This document shows, in pieces, positions 1 through 9,780 of a DNA stretch of 64,000 nt (the first letter of the stretch is position 1; the number at the start of each line of letters is the position of its first letter). Position numbers and translations under genes: made by a program. Source of the stretch: Meghimatium bilineatum (Eukaryota; Mollusca; Gastropoda; Stylommatophora; Philomycidae). The stretch spans positions 21,518,173-21,582,172 of the forward strand of contig CM067311.1 of NCBI GenBank assembly GCA_034231615.1. Direction: 5' to 3'. Below the pieces are notes generated by a model. That model was not told the DNA's origin, did not search any database, and saw only the letters and a list, made by a program, of their open reading frames with translations.

Positions 1-108
1 AAGAACTTGGAGAAGCACTTCAATGTTATCAGTTCTCCTCTCAGTGCAGAAGCTGATAAAGCCCCAGAGCACATACAGTTGGAGTTGCTTGTATTACAAG
101 CCAAACAA
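1..108 (+). pseudogene. hAT-like transposase / GTF2IRD2-type C-terminal fragment
   Basis: Frame 1 is open from the first base. It reads NLEKHFNVISSPLSAEADK and then an HIQLELLVLQ block, which resembles the C-terminal region of hAT-derived proteins such as GTF2IRD2 and EPM2AIP1-like proteins (family resemblance from memory). It has no start in the window and is cut after residue 36, where the reading frame passes directly into a Penelope-like element tail. It is a fragment, not a working gene. Confidence 0.5.
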
Positions 109-545
109 GAAAATCGTCTCATTTTTGAATTTGGTACACTCAAGCCTTTTGGACTCAATTCCGACCACTCTGATGTCTAGTACTGGGTTGGTGTGTCTTT
201 GTCTTTATTCTTTTTGTTCCATCATTTACTCATCTTTTTGTTTGTTTCGTTTCCACATATATTTACGTTTTTTATGTACTTTCTTACCTTCCGGCATATC
301 ATTTCCATATTTCCGTTGGACGTTGTGATAATTTTTCCATTCGTCGTCTTTTGATGTTTTGTTTGTGTCGTGATAAAGACCTTTTGGTTGAAACTTTGAA
401 TGTGATTTGTGTACTGTAATTTTTATGATTTCTTGTGCGCTCATCATTGCCCATCATTACCTACTAGTTTTAGATATAGTCTGTCGTGTCCCATTGAAAC
501 GATATATAAACCTGTGTTTTACGTAAGTCTAATTCTTGAAATTAG
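109..545 (+). mobile_element. Penelope-like element, 3' end (PLE-0)
   Basis: Residues ENRLIFEFGTLKPFG followed by LNSDHSDV and a stop at 178-180 match the C-terminus of the PLE at 11433-13153 (LENRIMFELGTLK). The noncoding 3' part is also shared with that copy: a hammerhead-like motif at 369-396, then the sequence ending in AAACCTGTGTTTTACG. The 5' part of the element is missing. Its frame is continuous with the upstream hAT-like fragment. Confidence 0.75.
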
Positions 546-671
546 ACAGTAGTTGAAAAACTACATCCCATATAGGATATGCGATCATTATTACGCTCGT
601 ATTACAGTATGACCATGTATGTAAATACATATATGTTACAACAAATCAAATTCTTCCTCTTCTATGTTCAT

Positions 672-892
672 TATCAAATGAACCTGCTGATTAGTTGGAT
701 GTAGTCTGAGAACAGAATGCGATTGTGTCATGTTTTACAGCTTGGCTGCGATTTTTGTGTCATTTGACCTGATACATCCAACTTCCTCATGACTTTTGGG
801 CTATTTTGACCTCTATGGGATGGAATAACCAACTTCACCCTCAAACGTCCTTAATAATTTCATATGACTTGAATGGCAGATAACAGCATTGA
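672..892 (-). repeat. SINE-A copy, diverged
   Basis: This is a reverse-strand, diverged copy of the dispersed repeat best preserved at 52915-53205 and 55068-55342. Landmarks kept are the reverse complements of ACTACATCC, the GTAAACCATGACACAA block and the GGGATGGAGTTGG block. Confidence 0.65.
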
Positions 893-1384
893 TTGTCTTG
901 TCTTTGATGCACTAGTTGCCGATGACTTCGGTGTCACGTTATGGAATCATGATATTCTTTTAAATTTATCAGGGTTGCTGTATGAAATGTTCTCAATGTG
1001 TGGGAAAAGATAATATTTTGTAGAGCAGGGCAGAATATCACGCGGCGTTCCACTGTCTCACTATTTTGTTGACAGTGTCTACAATATGGGTTAGTTTTGG
1101 AGCCGATTCTGTTTTAGTTGTGATAAAACACGTGTGTCCTGTTTATGCATTTAGTAGTTCCTCTTTACAATTGTTTTTTGATAATTTGCTTTACTGTTGT
1201 CATATGTACTGGATGTTTGACATGTGCCATCGAGGCCCCCAGTTTTATTAACGTATCTGCATCTTTATCGTAGAGTAGACTATATTAACATACACAAGTA
1301 TCTACTACATGGTAATTCCGACCCCATATAATTCTTGAAGTTTATGATTTATTTCTAAAATTTGTTGGCTTGTACTTATTGAAC
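893..1384. other. AT-rich stretch without recognised features
   Basis: No coding pattern, repeat family or splice-bounded exon could be supported here. The short open frames are AT-rich and match nothing recognised. It lies downstream of the last visible exon of the minus-strand coiled-coil gene, so it is probably intronic for that gene. Confidence 0.4.
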
Positions 1385-1579
1385 TTAAGTCTACAGATAG
1401 TCTAAAATGCAGGCCTCAGACTAATCACAGGGGGAATGAAGCCCATCCCAATTCAATCACTGTAAAAACATATAAACATTCGCACACATTCGAAAACAGG
1501 CGCACAGAAAGAGTACTCTTACACACACATATGTTTCGCATGCTTAAACCATCAAATGCACCCCAAATTCAACAGTTAC
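1385..1579 (+). repeat. 195-bp inverted repeat, copy A
   Basis: The sequence from TTAAGTCTACAG to CAACAGTTAC recurs in reverse complement at 4332-4526. By eye only one base differs over the 195 bp (CAATCACTG versus CAATCAATG). It contains no recognisable coding domain. The two copies flank the exon at 1722-1866. Confidence 0.85.
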
Positions 1580-1721
1580 TCTGTACCTATCTGTACCTCC
1601 AGTTTCTAACAGCTATCGTTGCAGCCTGTGAGTAAACAGTGTTACTATTCTTTGCTTCCCTTTCAGAAAATCATATAATACGAAAATGAATAAGAGTTAA
1701 TGTTCATAAACCACAGCTTAC

Positions 1722-1866
1722 CATTTAGGTTTTGGACCTCTGATTCTCTCTATTTCTAACTGTCTCTTTAACTCCAAATATTGTTGTTCTTCAATACGGA
1801 GCTTTTCCATCCGTAGTTTAGTAAGATGATCATTGAATGGAGATGTGAAAGTAATGCCTGCTGTTT
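1722..1866 (-). CDS. coiled-coil protein gene, exon 3
   Basis: On the minus strand this 145-nt exon follows a TTCTGCTTCCAG acceptor and ends at AAATG|GTAAGC. Its first two bases complete the lysine codon left open by the exon at 6503-5938, so the phases match. It encodes ITFTSPFNDHL and then a heptad-like, charged stretch (KLRMEKLRIEEQQYLELKRQ) ending IRGPKPKW, which should form a coiled coil. The reading leaves in phase 2, so more exons lie to the left of the window. I do not recognise the family; the style resembles ciliary or centrosomal proteins, but that is only an impression. Confidence 0.75.
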
Positions 1867-1949
1867 CTGGAAGCAGAAATATTAAAATAAGGCATTTAAG
1901 TAGTATAGTCATCAGTCATGATTGGAGCCTCAATCTATCTATCTATACG

Positions 1950-2660
1950 CTTTGACCCTCGTTTGCATTTCGGCGTCATGGATAGAAGAGTTCTCTGGAG
2001 ATGGCCTTCCTGTATGCTGTTTGTAAGCTTTTTCCTGTGGTTTCTTTGATTTATTATTTGATCCATCTTTTAGATGGTCTGCCTCTGACTTTATAGCCGT
2101 TATGTCTATGTGTCATGGCCATCTGTGGCATGCTGTCTGTTGATAGTTTGGAATCGTGTGAAAACCACTTGACCTGTTGTCTTTTGATGTGTTCCAATAC
2201 TGGTATTGTTTTGGTTATGTGTCCAATGTTATCGTTTTTAATTCTATCTCTTAATGACACTCCGAGTATTCTTCGTAGGCATATCATTTCTGCTGTACTA
2301 TTTTCTTTTGTCTTGTGTTGTCATTGTCCAGGTTTGTCACTGGTAGCACAGTGATAGGATAGTAATAGTCTTGTATAATGCAACTTTAGTGTCTATGTTT
2401 ACATTATTATTAAAAATACGTGTCATCTGTCCTAGGATCTGGTATGTTCCGTTGCATCTATTTTGTATCTCTTTACTGTTTTTCCCTTCACTTGATATAA
2501 TGATTCCAAATAATGATCTCTTGTGTTGTTAATAAGTTCAGTTGGTGATATCTTTTGGGCCACAGTGACAACCCATCCAGAAATTTCTCTTTGCCTTCCT
2601 CTTCCTCTTGATCTTTCCGGTGGTTACTAAATGTTCAAATTTTACTTTTCTCATTATATG
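1950..2660 (-). mobile_element. LINE C-terminal fragments (two, same strand)
   Basis: Reverse-strand reading at 2287-2054 gives MICLRRILGVSLRDRIKND and later HIKRQQVKWFSH, the region after the reverse transcriptase of non-LTR elements. The 2490-2660 part reads LGHIMRK-type and SPTELINNTR residues, the same family as the complete small insertion at 49835-50226. Both are broken by stops and frameshifts. The nearest sister copy of the first piece is at 56940-57280. Confidence 0.7.
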
Positions 2661-2739
2661 CCCTAAAATCTTGATTGTCTTTTTCTAATATCGCTATAAT
2701 TTGTCATTTTACTCCAGCATCTCTACGAAAATAAACCTA

Positions 2740-3170
2740 TATAAATATTTAATAATACCTATTCTTTCATAGGGATGTAAGAGTTGGACAATTACAGAAG
2801 AAATGGAGATGAGAATACAGACTTTTGAAGGAAAAAAAAGGATACAGATGAATATTACGTATCCATTATACATAACATAAAACCAAAATATACGCGAGAA
2901 ACAAAATTAATACTCTTGCAGGCCAACAAGAACATCTCATGGCAGTGGTGAAGCTTCGTTACTTTGTGTGGTTTGGCCAATTGATGAGGCACGATTCTCT
3001 TTCCAAAAATTAACTTGCAGGGAACAGTTGAGGGCCGAAGAAGAAAAGATGTTGCAGGAAAGTATGAATTAAAGATATATTAAAGACTGGACAGGATAAA
3101 GATTCTCCACATTTAAACAAAGAACTGGTAACAGAGAGGCATGATGAAAATTTTTAGTTTTTTTTCCAGA
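2740..3170 (+). mobile_element. LINE C-terminal fragment
   Basis: Forward frames contain GCKSWTITEEMEMRIQTFEG, the 'YGCESWTL' type of motif found downstream of the reverse transcriptase in LINEs, followed by a degraded tail. Several frames are needed to follow it, so it is a fossil. Confidence 0.6.
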
Positions 3171-3247
3171 GTGACACCCTATGACCCTGAAGGGTTATGG
3201 GTTTGATGATGATGGGTCCAGAGAAGGGAGATGCATTGTATCACTGT

Positions 3248-4285
3248 TATCTTCTTCTTTTTCTGCGTTCACGACTCTTTTGGTCTCGCTAGATATTCAT
3301 GCCAGGAGGAAGTTCACAGTCTTCTCCAGGTCAGAGCGGCTGCCCCAAATTTTTTGCCTAAGTTCGATCCATTGTGGCCATGTCATAGTTCTTTGTGTTC
3401 TGGACAGTCTTAGAGTATGTGTTCAGGGGTTTGTATGCCTGTTCCGCATGGACATTCATTTGTGTGGGCCACCTTGATCTGGTAAAGGTGACTCCGTTGC
3501 CTGCAGTGGCCAGTTCTAAGTCGAAAGATGATGGTCTGTTGTTGCCTATGAAGTTGGTGTATTGGGTCTGCTTTCGAGTCAATATCCATATCTTTCTTTC
3601 ACTGTGCTGTATAAAGGTTACATATTAGTGTTTTTGCCTCACTGTACGGAAGAGGATAGCTGAATTGTTCCATTTACCTCCTGCTTTTACCAGGGTATCA
3701 ACTCCAATCATTTCCAGTGATGCCACAATGGTCGGGTAACCATTGAAGAGTGGAGTTTGAGCTTTTTAAAAAAAATGTTTGCCAGTTCTAGTCTAATTTA
3801 GTGTATTGTGTTTTCGTTTTTGCTGATTTGTAATGTTTCCAATAAGGATCTGCAGTTCGTGAATATTATGCCATTAGATGGTGTTGAATGATCTGTGGAG
3901 AAGAGGGCTCTCAGTGCCTGCAGGAGTGCCTCAGCTTCTGCTCTGAAGTTTGAGCATGCATTTCCTGTTGGAAATGCTTTACGGAGGCTCTTTCCGTTAT
4001 TATATCTTATAAATGTTTTTTGTTTTATAGCTCCCTCTGCCGATCCATCTGTGTACACTTGGGTTCATATTTTAGGATCATATTTGTGTGTAATCATTTC
4101 CTGTGTTAGAGGTGGAGACACCATTAGTTGAGGTGGTGCCTGGTGTTCTCTGTTGATGATCTCAGGGACTTCTTTGACTATGATGATGTTTTTTGGACTG
4201 TAAATTGGCTAATCAAAGCCAGAAAGCATTTATACTTTTTAGGGGTCATTGGGGAGGATATCTTCCTGTTGGGTATGCAGTTGAT
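3248..4285 (-). mobile_element. LINE with RNase H, 3' part (LINE-E family)
   Basis: The minus strand reads MYTDGSAEGAIKQK, then CSNFRAEAEALLQALRAL and IIFTNCRSLLETLQ, which are the first RNase H motifs of a non-LTR element (YTDGS, the E of AEAEAL, TNCRSL). The downstream part to 3248 corresponds to the C-terminal zinc-finger-like region seen at 58127-58690 and ends in a degenerate GAACGCAGAA tail. The 5' part, including the reverse transcriptase, is absent. Multiple frameshifts make it inactive. Confidence 0.75.
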
Positions 4286-4331
4286 TTGATATGTGCAATA
4301 ATCTAATTATCTTCAATTTGGATTTTTTTCT

Positions 4332-4526
4332 GTAACTGTTGAATTTGGGGTGCATTTGATGGTTTAAGCATGCGAAACATATGTGTGTGTAAGAGTACTC
4401 TTTCTGTGCGCCTGTTTTCGAATGTGTGCGAATGTTTATATGTTTTTACATTGATTGAATTGGGATGGGCTTCATTCCCCCTGTGATTAGTCTGAGGCCT
4501 GCATTTTAGACTATCTGTAGACTTAA
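4332..4526 (-). repeat. 195-bp inverted repeat, copy B
   Basis: Reverse complement of 1385-1579 with about one mismatch. Copy B is bounded on its right by an unrelated endonuclease-type LINE fragment and on its left by the LINE at 3248-4285. The near identity implies a recent duplication, or gene conversion between the arms. Confidence 0.85.
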
Positions 4527-4960
4527 TCCATTGGGAATTTCTAGGCACAATATTCCCGTAAGTTGCCATTACTTTCGGGAAGGAGCAGTCGCTAATCGGA
4601 CACTGTAAGAGAACACATTCATTCTCGTCGACCATTTTGGCTGATCTCTACTGTTGATATTTCTGTTTTCACAAATATTAAGACTCCTCCCTTGATTCTT
4701 TTTTCCCTATCTTAATGGAAGGATTCATATACCCGGGTGAAGAATCTTTGTGTGTCTGTTAGATGAGTTTCTTGTATACATCTTGTATCATTTTGTGTGA
4801 GTCCAAATTTTCCCTGATACTTGCCGTAGGCTGACACTCTCCCTCTTCGGCAGGTCAGGATGTATTTTTTTCTGTTTTTTCCCCCAAATCCTGTCCACAT
4901 CCCCTGAGGTTCCTGCAAGGCAGCAGTTTTGGTATGTTTGTCAGAGTTACCTTGCCTGTT
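4527..4960 (-). mobile_element. LINE endonuclease-domain fragment
   Basis: The minus strand contains CIQETHLTDTQRFFTRVYES, the 'QETH' signature of the apurinic-type endonuclease of non-LTR retrotransposons, followed by a GGVLIFVK-like strand. Frameshifts and stops interrupt it. Confidence 0.7.
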
Positions 4961-5099
4961 TCATGAACTTTGATGTGGCTCTTTTCGCTTTTGTGTTTTT
5001 CAGCTGATGATGATTTTGAATACTGACGCTTCTGTGGTTAAACACACTCCTTATTATAGATCTACCCAGCACATGTCCAGTACTTCTTATGTCTTATTT

Positions 5100-5570
5100 A
5101 ATACACAGTTCCTATAACCACAGCCTAGATGCATTATTTAGTTCATATCCTATTAACATCGACAAGAAATGCAGCAGCTCAACAGCTGAGAGTAACTAGA
5201 AAGTCACGGATATAATAAAATCCTTCTACAGTGGTCATTACATGTCCGAACTGTCTTAGGGTATTTGCAGCTCGAATAGGGCTTATTAGTCATTTACGAA
5301 CTCATAGACAAGCACATAATTCTAACTGAATTTTCCAAAGTGGATGCACCAAATAGTCATCATCATTTGTGATAGACGAAAACACATACACGCAGTTCAT
5401 ATTTAGAACTCTCAATAAGAAATATGTCCCCATATCCATCTTAAATTCACTGAGTAAAGGTGCGTTGTATGCAAGTCTGTTTGTTATTTCATTACCACAA
5501 ATATCAGCATGTCCATGGTTCTGTGACCAAGTGATAACAAGGAGATTGAAAGAAACTATAAATTTCATCT
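5100..5570 (-). mobile_element. LINE RNase H fragment
   Basis: The minus strand reads VITWSQNHGHADICGNEITN and RLAYNAPLL, a diverged form of the last RNase H motif (W-P-GH-GI-GNE-AD-LA). The usual proline-glycine before the histidine is altered (SQNHGH) and the D of 'AD' is T, so the domain is decayed. Confidence 0.65.
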
Positions 5571-5644
5571 ACTCATTGACATTTTGGATATTTTGAATCA
5601 TGCATGATACATGTAACTGCTTTAGTCTATGGAGTCTCCAAGGG

Positions 5645-5828
5645 TCTCAATCTCCACCCTTACACTGGTAGATCAGCCGAAGACGGATGTGTCGGGCCAT
5701 TTTGTCAAATAAAACGGCGACACAACACATTTCCATTTACTGGACTACATCCAGCTGCAAAATCTAGAATGAATCATGGTCCTGCTACAAGAGAGATCTA
5801 GCAGAGTTTGAGAATGGACACTGAAGAA
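5645..5828 (+). repeat. SINE-B copy
   Basis: Shares GGATGTGTCGGGCC, CGACACAACACATTTCCATT and a 3' end of GTTTGAGAATGGACACTGAAG with the copy at 62165-62310. The 3' tail resembles that of SINE-A and of the RNase H LINE family. It lies just downstream of exon 2 of the coiled-coil gene, inside its intron. Confidence 0.65.
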
Positions 5829-5937
5829 GAAAAAAATACTGGAAGCAGCAATAAAACCCAGTCAAATTCCCCACTAAATATAATGAAAAAGCTTAAAAAC
5901 AGGCATATGACATGCACACACATAATAATGCACTTAC

Positions 5938-6503
5938 TTATGTAGGGTGCCATATCTGTTAAATAGTAAGTGTTATCCAGTCGTCTGATATCGCTTCTTG
6001 ATTGAACTCTCGGTTGTGTTGCACTTAAAGATCTTTGTCTAATTGCAGCAGCTTTTGACCTAGATTTTGATCTTCCAGGTTTTATCTCATTTATGATTTC
6101 CAGTGACTTTGATTCTCCAAGAGTCACAGGAAAATAATGAGCTGCCAGCATGTCATCAGTATCCATTGGAATGTACACAGATGGTACTAAATCATCACCA
6201 TTTGTGCACCATTCAGCTTGAGATGCTTTTTCAGTATATGATGGATATTTCTGAAGTAAATTTTGTGTTGTTTCATTAAGCTCAGCTTGTGTATAACTGG
6301 GAGTTACCCAATTAACTCTTTTTCCTTCTTCTAAGAGAAGAGATCTTCTTAAATTCTCACTGACACGATTCAATCCTCGCGAGATGACTCGCAGAGACCC
6401 TTTCAGTTGTGGATCATCACCATACTTGTCAGGGTTATATTTATGCTGTGATAGCTTTGATGTATCTGTCAACATTGAGTTAGACAAGAAACCTGGCAAT
6501 GAT
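5938..6503 (-). CDS. coiled-coil protein gene, exon 2
   Basis: This 566-nt minus-strand exon lies between a TTTCTCCACACAG acceptor and a CATAA|GTAAGT donor. It encodes about 188 residues: SLPGFLSNSML, a Ser/Lys-containing region, a stretch with NRVSENLRRSLLLEEGKRVN, an acidic part (CTNGDDLVPSVYIPMDTDDM) and a basic Arg/Ser-rich part (KPGRSKSRSKAAAIRQR) that may be a phosphorylated or microtubule-binding segment. Its first base completes the Arg codon left by exon 1 (11349-11279) and its last base opens the Lys codon finished by exon 3. Three agreeing phases make the gene model strong even though I do not recognise the protein. No transmembrane segment is seen within the spliced part. Confidence 0.8.
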
Positions 6504-6814
6504 CTGTGTGGAGAAACAGTTACCGGGTATTTAAAATATAAAACAATATTACATCATGTCTTTGGAAAAAGTACTTAAGAAAAATCTCAGAGACCCAATG
6601 GAGGGCAGCAGTAATGATCTCAACTTCTATCCGTATACCGGAAGTAATGACTACATATATGCTCATTGTGCTTGGCGATGACTCTTACTAGCTATAAGTC
6701 TCAGCATGATTTCTTACTGTGACAGATGTGTATATATGTAAGTGTCATCTAAGCCCATAGATAGGGGTGGGGTTTAACCTCCCTATCCTTCAAAAATCAG
6801 AAGTTAACATTTAG

Positions 6815-8051
6815 GTAATTCCAGGAATAGGGTGGTGAAGTTTTGTTAATAACTGAAAATACACATAATAACACAGACAAATCAATGTTTTGACCAAAAG
6901 GCCTTTATCAAGACACAAATTTAAACAAAATTAAAACATACAACAGAAAACAAACAGTAAGGATATGGATGGTCACATTGGCATGTGTAATATAGATTAA
7001 CCAGAAGAGGTGAAGTGACACCGGACAAGGAATATACAAAAATTATTACATACATGGTTGGTTGGTTGCTGATCCAGCGGTCCATAGGCTCATGCCCTTT
7101 GATCTAATGGCATTATATTGCTGGGAAGTCTGTGGATTTTCGGCCCACCCCGGTCAGAGCCAGATAATAACTATCACACCTACAGGAAGGTAGGTTTCAA
7201 CCTTTGCACTGCTCCTAGCCACTGTAACCAAGATAGGGTTCATTGTGCTCATTCCCCACCACCAATTGACTACTGGTTATGCCGAACTTCTCTATTGCTC
7301 CAGACATGCAACCAAATGTTCAAGTCAAAAGGATTGTCACGTCCTGAGTCACTGTGCCTCTATGATGGGCCTCAGTCATAGGAAAAACAGTGATGTCAGT
7401 CTCCTCCTCCTCAGTGCTGCGTAGTACATCTCTGGCTCCCTCCCAACCACAGAGGGTGCATACATATATTCAGGCAAACATGAAAAAACATTTAAACAAC
7501 AAAACAAAATCATAACTGTATAGATGACATGCCATGAAGCTTCTATAAGAAGATAATATAACGGCATATCATCCACTAAGGTTTTCTGTTGCAAGGATGG
7601 TATGTCTAGTGGGCCATTGGTGAGACCCACAGACGCAACCACATGCGTATTACATACATGTGACACGAAACAAACAGAAACTATGGAACAACTGGAATCA
7701 TACATGAGACAGGCGCTCATTAATGTCATTGGGTTTAAGAGTGCCATATTGGTAAATGTAGCGGTTCTCAAGTGCCAGATGGGTCCTGTCGTCAGAGAAG
7801 CACGACTTAATGGCCGTAACCTGAATGTCCTGGGCATCCCGATGGCCCGAACCTCTTCTGGTTAATCTATATTACACATGCCAATGTGACCGTCCATATC
7901 CTTACTATTTGTTTTCTGTTGTATGTTTTAATTTTGTTTAAATTTGTGTCTTGATAAAGGCCTTTTGGTCGAAATGTCGATTTGTGTGTGTTATTATGTG
8001 TGTCTTTAATTATTAGGAAAACTTCATTACCCTATTCCTGGATTTACCTGT
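6815..8051 (-). mobile_element. Penelope-like element PLE-1, 5'-truncated, with inverted ends
   Basis: The minus-strand piece 7850-7690 matches the C-terminal coding end of the PLE at 13970-15850 (the GIY-YIG endonuclease end). The 3' noncoding region runs to 6815 and includes a hammerhead-like motif at 6915-6886. The same noncoding block occurs in the opposite orientation at 7862-8051 with its own motif at 7950-7981, so the body is flanked by inverted arms of about 200 bp. A 592-bp composite SINE interrupts it at 7057-7648. Confidence 0.75.
7057..7648 (-). mobile_element. Composite SINE-like element with (AACC)n tail, complete copy
   Basis: A 592-bp insertion in PLE-1. It is bounded by a perfect 12-bp target-site duplication, ATTACATACATG at 7045-7056 and 7649-7660. 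On the minus strand it starts near ATGTGGTTGCGTCTGTGGG and ends in a CAACCAACCAACC tail. A full sister copy lies at 40291-40889. The last 55-60 bp match the 3' end of the LINE at 23940-25805, which suggests mobilisation by that LINE. Confidence 0.85.
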
Positions 8052-8099
8052 TGGATTTCAGTTTTGCCAGTAAGTACATATTATAGATAACATTTAGTA

Positions 8100-8295
8100 C
8101 TAGAGAGTAAGCCAAGAAAGTGCAATAATTCCCTCCCTCCACACAATAGTTTTGCCAAAAAAGCCACAAAAATCTCATGAAAATGAGAGAATTGCCTACA
8201 GAAAAGAGAATGGTCTATTTTTAAGATTGAAGATTTAAAAAAATCTTTTACCAAAGATGTATCTACAGTCCTGCTGTCATCCCTTATGATACAAG
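8100..8295 (+). repeat. Diverged SINE body (as at 52240-52450)
   Basis: Blocks such as CCACAAAAAT and GTATCTAC(A/G)G(C/T)CCTGCT are shared in order with the tRNA-like SINE at 52140-52455. No tRNA-like head remains here. Confidence 0.5.
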
Positions 8296-8504
8296 CTATC
8301 AGTTGATTAGTTTAATATTCTACTTTTACATTTCCTCACTACTACAAAAGAAATTATGACCATATGGAATTTTACAATTGCTAAATCAGCCAAGTACTCA
8401 ATGGTTATTCTTTTTTTTAATAATGTTGAGACTGTCATAACCTCACAACACTTGTCACTGCTACAACCAAAAGTGGAGTAAAACAAAAGACACGTTTATC
8501 TGCC

Positions 8505-8725
8505 AGGCACATTACAAGAGGCGACTAAGGAGGTTTTGGGGTGAAATTTACTGTCACATTCCATAGAGGGTCATAGTGACCCAGAAGCCATGTTGAAGTC
8601 AGATTTTCAAGCCAAAAGGTGCAGGTATAGCAGCTTACATGTAATCCATGACACAATGCATTCTGTTATGAGGACTGTTAATCTGCATAAGTTTGAGAAT
8701 GAACACAGAAGAAGTAACCTCACCT
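8505..8725 (+). repeat. SINE-A copy
   Basis: Matches the SINE-A consensus through AGGCGACTAAGGAGGTTTTGG, GGGTCATAGTGACCCAGAAG and CCATGACACAATGCATTC, ending TTTGAGAATGAACACAGAAG. The 5' GGGGCCCGAAAGGGG hairpin region is missing. Confidence 0.75.
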
Positions 8726-9780
8726 ATTGCAGTCTCTGCCTATGCCATGCAAGACATGCAGAAGTTGATTCTCGAGCTATTGTGATCATCATATTCTATG
8801 AAAAGACCACCAAAGAAGAATTCATGGAAATAATTAAAGAGACACAAGTAACAAGAGCATTTAAAAAATAGATTTCTAGTTTTAGAACTGAAGCGCTGTT
8901 CATTCAGGTAGCTATATATGTCCTCCACTAGTGCTGAAGTTGAGTCTTACAAAGCAAGAGCATAAAATAATAGCTGTTGTGCTCAATTATGTCTCATAAA
9001 GTTATGTGACAATCAGTAGGTCAGAATCCTGATTGTCAATGCATAACATACACATTTATAATGTGAAACTTCTTTATTTATATTTTCTAGTATCATTATT
9101 TTTAGTTTCTATTTTTCCATTTCCCAGCATAGGCCTATAGACTTCCTAAATAGCACAGTACCTGTAATGGCTTTGGTATTATATAGGTATTAACCTTATC
9201 ATTCTCTATGTTTGAAAATGGAGATCTTTGCTGTAAAATTGTTACGCCATTTGCTTTATTGTCAAGATCTCCCATTGTTAAAGTCTAGCTCATGCCATCT
9301 TATTTACAGAATGGATGTTTTTAGAGATCCACAAGAATTATCAATACAAGTTATAAAGTTATGTGCTATGAGAGGTGAGAGGTACTCTTTGCAGGATTGC
9401 CGTTTCGTTGCAAGTAACAAAGCACATGTAGGGAAACCTAAGTACAATATAGTCAATCCTCTATCCTTATGAGACAGATGTTTGTTTAAAAGTCATTAAC
9501 ATGTGGGGTGCAAAGGGAACAATGCTCTAGGCGGACCCAGGGTTAGCAGATAACCAAGATCCCAAATGTACCTCCTCGTTGTGCACCCTGGTAACAGAAA
9601 ACAGCAGCTCGAGCTGATTCTGGCCAAATCATTTGGGGATCGTGTCCGAGAATGTGGAGGAAGCAGATGGAAATAGATCTGACTGCAAAAGAGACAGACA
9701 ATATCTCCGACACCATTTGCATCACCACATACAGCGACACTGTCGACATACAGTGACGTCTGTTAGTCCAGTCAGAACAT
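8726..9780. other. Unassigned intronic DNA
   Basis: Nothing supportable: no repeat family recognised and no exon with convincing splice sites and coding pattern. An open frame at 9212-9472 was examined and not accepted. The stretch lies between exons 1 and 2 of the coiled-coil gene and is therefore intronic. Confidence 0.4.

Noticed and set aside
3181-3628. Several plus-strand frames of 60-98 codons
   Set aside because: They are antisense to the minus-strand LINE 3' region and carry no plausible domain.
9212-9472. 86-codon frame in the intron of the coiled-coil gene
   Set aside because: No homology recognised, wrong strand for the gene, and no splice-bounded exon or second copy supports it.
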